Below, in pieces: positions 27,168 through 30,868 of a stretch of 30,868 bases of DNA (its first letter is position 1; every line of letters starts with the position of its first letter). The position numbers and the translations under genes were made by a program. The stretch lies in IMG/VR virus record IMGVR_UViG_3300046093_000012, positions 1-30,868 of that record; one strand, written 5' to 3'. The notes beneath the pieces are model-generated. The model searched no databases, was not told the DNA's origin, and was given only the letters and a program-made list of their open reading frames with translations. The stretch comes from a virus.

Positions 27168-28934
27168 TTAATTTTCTTTATTATAGTCAGGATGATGTCC
27201 GTGATTTGGCATATCGTATGGTGTCATAGCAACCTCTTTAGGATTCCTAACTCTATATCCATATTTTTCTGCCTTGTTTGTACTAATTTGTGTTGCATTA
27301 GGATTGGTAACATCAATCTTTACATTGTCAAATGAAACGTAAGTTTGTCTTAACCATTTGTGCTTACAATTAACTCCACCTTTGTATAAGAATAAATCAT
27401 AAGGTAATCCTTTGTGACCTTGACCTGCGTTTACAAAATTGGAATTAGTGTTTACTATATCTTCTTTTCTGTAAAGTTTATCAGCTTTTAACATCTTATT
27501 GCAAAACTCTCTTTCACCTGATTCAGCACCTGAATATTTATATCTTGTAATGAATCTAATACCATCTACATTTTCGTCTTGTGAACTCTTTGCATTAGGT
27601 CTACCTGTAATAGCAGTTGCTAATTTCTGAATTAAAGACAATTCTTTCTTTTTAGGATTATTTAAAGATTCAATTTCAGCATCTAAATCTTCTTCAGATT
27701 CTACATCTACTTCTGTTTCATCAATCAATACCCATTCTTCACCAAGTTGTTCGCCTTTATCAATTAAAGCATTTGCAATAATTGGGTCTGTATGTGCAGA
27801 CATTTTAATACCTGTTTCTTCTTCAGTAGTTTCTGCATTCATTCCTGAAGCATCTACAAATTCTAAAGGCTGGATAGTTTTAAAGTATAATTTCAAGCTA
27901 ATATTATTAACTGCTAAAATTTCATCAATTGCATCAATTAATTCAAGTTGGTATGGTTTGATTACAATATTGTCAAATAACAAAGTAGCGGTTTTAATTT
28001 CATCTGCATTGTTACCTAATCCACCACCTGTATCACGAATACCTAAAAGCATAGGACTTGTAACTCTATGCCCTACAATTAACTTTTCAAAACATTCTTT
28101 AGACAAATAATCATAGTGAGCAGGAGCATCATTTAAAGGAATATCCTCTACAGTAGTTTTACTTTCTGCATTAGCATTAAAAGCTACAATTACTTTTTCA
28201 CCTCTTGATCCAGTTAATTTATTTAATACGTCACGCTTGATTTTGTCACGCATTTCTTCGGTTGGAATACCGTTATTAAAGTTGATTACTTTTGTACCGC
28301 TAAAGCCATTTTGTACATCGTTAATTAAATAGTCGCTAATTTCTTCTTCTAAAACAGAATAAGGCAAAGCACCACTATAGTCAATAGGTGTATAATAATG
28401 AAAACCTGAAACGTATGGTTTAATAACATATATTTCAACTTCATTACCATTACCAAAGCCAAAAGCAGGAATACGTTTTGCAGCTTCTGAAGGCTTCTTT
28501 TTATTCCAGTCAGGGTAATAGTACCAAGCTTCAATTTCTCCCTTGTCGTTGCATTTTTCAGCCCTTAAGGTGTGCATAGGAAAATGATCTAAGGTTTTAA
28601 CTTTACCCTTTTCCATTACTACCTGCATCGCAGCCATACCAAGCATCTTTCTTTCTAAGGCTACTTTCTTTAACATATCGCCTTTAATAATGCTGCGCAT
28701 CTGAGCATATTCATTAGGCTTTTTGTTAGAATCTAAAGCATCAATACCTTTACCGTAAATCATATTGGTTACACCAGTAATGATAGCGTTGTTTGTTGCT
28801 GAATATAGATACCTGTCTATTAAATACTGAAAGTAATTGTTATCGCTTCCGTATTCTATAAAGTCGTTCTTTTTGTTTTCTTGAATTACAGGGCTTGTGT
28901 AAGCACTTAAATTTACAATTGATATATTACTCAT
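27168..28934 (-). CDS. Portal protein with C-terminal Cys/His domain
   Basis: This 588-residue protein is probably the portal: the first 410 residues have YGSDNNYFQYLIDRYLYSAT, IYGKGIDALDS, MLGMAAMQVVMEKGK and GLGNNADEIKTATLLFDNIV. A long acidic linker follows (EVDVESEEDLDAEIESLNNP). A C-terminal domain has REFCNKMLKADKLYRKEDIV, FVNAGQGHKGLPYD and NCKHKWLRQTYVS. The C-H-W-R-Y motif recurs in head proteins of MuF/XkdF type in Bacteroidota phages and may bind metal. The portal is the head vertex channel through which DNA is packaged. It starts within the end of the 109-aa gene (8-base overlap). Confidence 0.8.
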   Translation of the reverse strand: MSNISIVNLSAYTSPVIQENKKNDFIEYGSDNNYFQYLIDRYLYSATNNAIITGVTNMIYGKGIDALDSNKKPNEYAQMRSIIKGDMLKKVALERKMLGMAAMQVVMEKGKVKTLDHFPMHTLRAEKCNDKGEIEAWYYYPDWNKKKPSEAAKRIPAFGFGNGNEVEIYVIKPYVSGFHYYTPIDYSGALPYSVLEEEISDYLINDVQNGFSGTKVINFNNGIPTEEMRDKIKRDVLNKLTGSRGEKVIVAFNANAESKTTVEDIPLNDAPAHYDYLSKECFEKLIVGHRVTSPMLLGIRDTGGGLGNNADEIKTATLLFDNIVIKPYQLELIDAIDEILAVNNISLKLYFKTIQPLEFVDASGMNAETTEEETGIKMSAHTDPIIANALIDKGEQLGEEWVLIDETEVDVESEEDLDAEIESLNNPKKKELSLIQKLATAITGRPNAKSSQDENVDGIRFITRYKYSGAESGEREFCNKMLKADKLYRKEDIVNTNSNFVNAGQGHKGLPYDLFLYKGGVNCKHKWLRQTYVSFDNVKIDVTNPNATQISTNKAEKYGYRVRNPKEVAMTPYDMPNHGHHPDYNKEN

Positions 28935-29256
28935 AAATTATAAAATCGTTATTTGTAGCGTGTGCTACGTATTCATCTTTATTGACTGTATAGTTAACTA
29001 TGTTTTGGTTAGTACAAAAAACTTTATCTTTGTAAACTACTTCAGCACCATTCTTAATAGTTAAATTATAAAATGTATTTTGTAATAAATCAAAAGCAGT
29101 AGTGGTTGTCAAATAATATTTATCTAAAGCAAATGATGCAGAAATAGTCTGTACTTCGTTTGTAGTTTCATTTCTTAATACAATAGTATCTGCCCCATAA
29201 CTACGTGGTATGAATTTTAAAACTTGTGCAGCTTCTTGTTCTTTTAAGATTATCAT
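28927..29256 (-). CDS. Hypothetical beta-rich virion protein
   Basis: This 109-residue protein begins MIILKEQEAAQVLKFIPRSY and has strands such as TIVLRNETTNEVQTISASFA and FYNLTIKNGAEVVYKDKVF. A small beta-sandwich is likely. It sits between the tail tube and portal genes and overlaps the portal start by eight bases. Similar small beta proteins are found at this place in flavobacterial phages, but I know no function. The transcript must pass a terminator at 29306-29334 to reach it. Confidence 0.58.
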   Translation of the reverse strand: MIILKEQEAAQVLKFIPRSYGADTIVLRNETTNEVQTISASFALDKYYLTTTTAFDLLQNTFYNLTIKNGAEVVYKDKVFCTNQNIVNYTVNKDEYVAHATNNDFIIYE

Positions 29257-29305
29257 TATATTTTTTATTTAATAATAAATCTATACGGTTATTGTTATTT
29301 AAAAC

Positions 29306-29334
29306 AAAAAAAGGGTAGCCGAAGCCACCCCTTT
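29306..29334 (-). terminator. Terminator after the tail tube gene
   Basis: The minus-strand RNA has AAGGGGUGGC pairing with GCUACCCUU around a UUCG tetraloop, followed by seven U residues (29312-29306). It is one of the strongest terminators here. No convincing promoter follows before the start at 29256. Confidence 0.87.
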
Positions 29335-29355
29335 CCCAATCAAAAAAACAAACAA

Positions 29356-29883
29356 TTATGAACCTGAAACTACAGTAAATCCAGCAGCAGTTAAAGTAGT
29401 AGTCAAGAAGTTAGCAGGTAAAGCTTCTTGGCCTGATAATGTTAAAGTATATCCTGACAAATCACCCATAGCAGCACCAGTTACAATAGTACCACCTGAT
29501 ACATCCATACCGTTTTCTAAACCACAAAGGAATAAGTTTCCATTGTTGTCTTCAACAACAACTTGTGGGCGTCCGTAAGCTAATAATTTAATTTGTTTGT
29601 GGTCTACAACTGAAAGTTTCTTTAAAGTTAAGTTCAAAGTTTGTTCAAAATATGTAGTTCCATTTTCTCTTGAAGAAGTAATTGCTTGTTCAAATGAACT
29701 ATTACCTTTCAAGTCATATTTGTATGCACTTGGTGTTCCTGCAACTGCACTAATAGCATCTGTATTAGTAGCGTCATAAGTTACACCTGTCATATCTCCC
29801 CAGTTTACAAAGTAAACCGCTTTTAATCCACCGTTTGAATCCTTACAAGGTTCAATTCTACCTAATGAAATTTCACAAGCCAT
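29356..29883 (-). CDS. Tail tube (major tail) protein
   Basis: This 175-residue protein matches tail tube proteins of Bacteroidota phages. It reads MACEISLGRIEPCKDSNGGL, then AVYFVNWGDMTGVTYD, YKYDLKGNSSFEQAI and SSRENGTTYFEQTLNLTLKK, LLAYGRPQVVVEDNNGN, with the C-terminal GAAMGDLSGYTLTLSGQEAL. The alternating strand pattern fits the tube fold. It lies directly after the major capsid gene, with a terminator on each side. A strong terminator after it suggests a need for extra copies. It would stack as rings around the tape measure. The assignment is strong. Confidence 0.82.
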   Translation of the reverse strand: MACEISLGRIEPCKDSNGGLKAVYFVNWGDMTGVTYDATNTDAISAVAGTPSAYKYDLKGNSSFEQAITSSRENGTTYFEQTLNLTLKKLSVVDHKQIKLLAYGRPQVVVEDNNGNLFLCGLENGMDVSGGTIVTGAAMGDLSGYTLTLSGQEALPANFLTTTLTAAGFTVVSGS

Positions 29884-29907
29884 CTATATATATTTTTAAA
29901 AGTTAAT

Positions 29908-29937
29908 AAAAAAAAAGGGAAGGCATTTTACCTCCCC
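29908..29937 (-). terminator. Terminator after the major capsid gene
   Basis: The minus-strand RNA GGGGAGGUA pairs with UGCCUUCCC (nine pairs, some G-U) around an AAA loop, followed by nine U residues (29916-29908). It would trim most messages after capsid mRNA. No promoter is seen in the 24 bases before the tail tube start, so some read-through is needed. Confidence 0.86.
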
Positions 29938-29960
29938 TTTTTAATTTAAAAAGCTAATTT

Positions 29961-30868
29961 TTAGTTAGCAGAGTTTGTGATTCCGTAAGTCACGATATCC
30001 TCTACAATTCCGTATTGAACTGCAGCAGTAAAACGCATTACTACACGAACGTTTTGTGATCCATCAACTGGAGCCATATCAATTACTTGAACTTCGTTTT
30101 GGTCAGATAACAAACCAGTTCCAAAGAATAAGTTAGATTTTTCAGCAGCAATAGCAGTGTTAGCAGCTAATCCGTTTGCAACAAAGATTTTAACACCATC
30201 AAAAGAAAGTGAACCATTGTTAAACCATTGTGTTCCTTGAGCGTTTGTACCATTAGCACCTAATCCTGAAGCACCAAATCCACCTAAAGCACGAACGTAA
30301 GCACGAGCGATGTTTTGAGAAACGTATAAGTACAAATCTTCTTTTCCGTACAATGCAGCAGGGATAGCGTCAACGATTTTACCTAATTCAGCAACAACGT
30401 TAGAAGCAGTAACTGTAGTTCCAGCAACTTCGTTAGCAGTTGGTAAAGCAGCATCAGCAGCTAATAAAGCAGCAAATCCGTTGAATTCACCTGCATTAGC
30501 AGTAGCACCTCTCCAGATGTTTTGTTCTGTTTTTTCAGCAACTTTAGCAGCAACGTGAGAAATTAAGAAATCAGCAAAGCTTGAAGGCAATGAATCAAAA
30601 GCAGAATAACCCATTGAAATCGCTTCCCAAGTTGAATGGAAGTCTTTTTTACACAACTGTAGGTTCACTTGGAATTCCTCAGGAGTGATAATTCTTTCGC
30701 TTAATGTTACAGTAGATGTAGCAGAAAAATCACAAGTTGCATCTTTTACGATAGCATCAGTAGCAATTTTTTGGATTACAGATTTATACTTAACATTAGG
30801 CATTACCTCAATTCCACCATTTTCAATAGTAGAAGCAGATAATAAAGCAGCAGAGATATATTTTGAAG
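29961..30868 (-). CDS. Major capsid protein (most of gene; continues across the join)
   Basis: The reading frame stays open to the right edge of the window and continues at 28-1, giving 311 residues in total. An internal ATG at 30803 exists but the frame before it (SKYISAALLSASTIENGGIE) is clearly protein and leads to a well-placed start at 28. Internal features include RIITPEEFQVNLQLCKKDF, WEAISMGYSAFDSLPSSFA and a C-terminal MRFTAAVQYGIVEDIVTYG, which fit HK97-fold capsid proteins of Bacteroidota phages. It follows the scaffold and is ended by a strong terminator. The fold is inferred from context, size and family-like pattern. Confidence 0.87.
   Translation of the reverse strand, partial: SKYISAALLSASTIENGGIEVMPNVKYKSVIQKIATDAIVKDATCDFSATSTVTLSERIITPEEFQVNLQLCKKDFHSTWEAISMGYSAFDSLPSSFADFLISHVAAKVAEKTEQNIWRGATANAGEFNGFAALLAADAALPTANEVAGTTVTASNVVAELGKIVDAIPAALYGKEDLYLYVSQNIARAYVRALGGFGASGLGANGTNAQGTQWFNNGSLSFDGVKIFVANGLAANTAIAAEKSNLFFGTGLLSDQNEVQVIDMAPVDGSQNVRVVMRFTAAVQYGIVEDIVTYGITNSAN

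Noticed and set aside
28349-28534. Minus-strand 61-codon ORF within the portal gene
   Set aside because: It is an alternate frame inside the portal with hydrophobic low-complexity content and no separate start signal.
29257-29305. Promoter upstream of the 109-aa gene (TTG ... TAGATTTA)
   Set aside because: The -7 box lacks the final G and the spacing is off by two bases. This match is not better than expected in AT-rich DNA.
1-30868. Lysogeny functions, tRNA genes and CRISPR arrays
   Set aside because: I looked for integrase, repressor, excisionase, tRNA cloverleaf and direct-repeat arrays in the gene list and gaps and found none. Absence from visual reading is not proof.

Overview
The window looks like the complete genome of a small, probably lytic siphovirus (Caudoviricetes) that infects a Flavobacterium-like member of the Bacteroidota. 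The evidence is a strongly AT-rich composition, Bacteroidota-type promoters (TTG, about 19 bp, TAnnTTTG), A-rich translation leaders in place of Shine-Dalgarno sites, and a gene set seen in flavobacterial siphoviruses. Every gene I accept is on the minus strand, so transcription runs from high to low coordinates. The two ends join in frame: the major capsid gene runs off the right edge and its first nine codons and ATG lie at 28-1. The sequence is therefore a closed or circularly permuted map of 30,868 bp. I see no integrase, repressor, tRNA or CRISPR.

In transcription order, an early promoter (20606-20635) precedes two tiny ORFs, an ERF annealing protein, a free-standing HNH endonuclease and an SSB-like protein. 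A nucleotide-metabolism cassette follows: a DUF6378/Nmad1-like protein, a thymidylate-synthase-fold enzyme with the Asn-to-Asp swap typical of dCMP-acting enzymes, and a GIY-YIG/MazG fusion. Then come a RepA-like ATPase, several small unknowns, a sigma-factor-like protein and a second MazG-like protein, ending at a terminator (13723-13752). A second promoter (13661) serves small genes, a FEN-type exonuclease, a DnaA domain IV-like protein, DNA-binding proteins and both terminase subunits. A third promoter (9516) with a cluster of inverted repeats serves two tiny genes and ends at a terminator (9118).

The morphogenesis block follows: a tail-assembly chaperone with a clear -1 programmed frameshift, tail terminator, gp10-like protein, two large tail proteins, tape measure, XkdF-like protease, a decoration-like protein, scaffold, major capsid protein (across the join), tail tube, portal, connector, BppU-like protein and an S74 tail fibre. 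The lysis cassette (holin, GH24 lysozyme, candidate u-spanin) and the GIY-YIG and NinG-like genes close the circle back to the early promoter.

The most interesting points are the possible cytosine-modification cassette (16986-18776), the -1 frameshift in the tail chaperone, a 21-bp element repeated at the same offset from two promoters, and twin TTAAGG-N6-CCTTAA dyads at 9589-9638.
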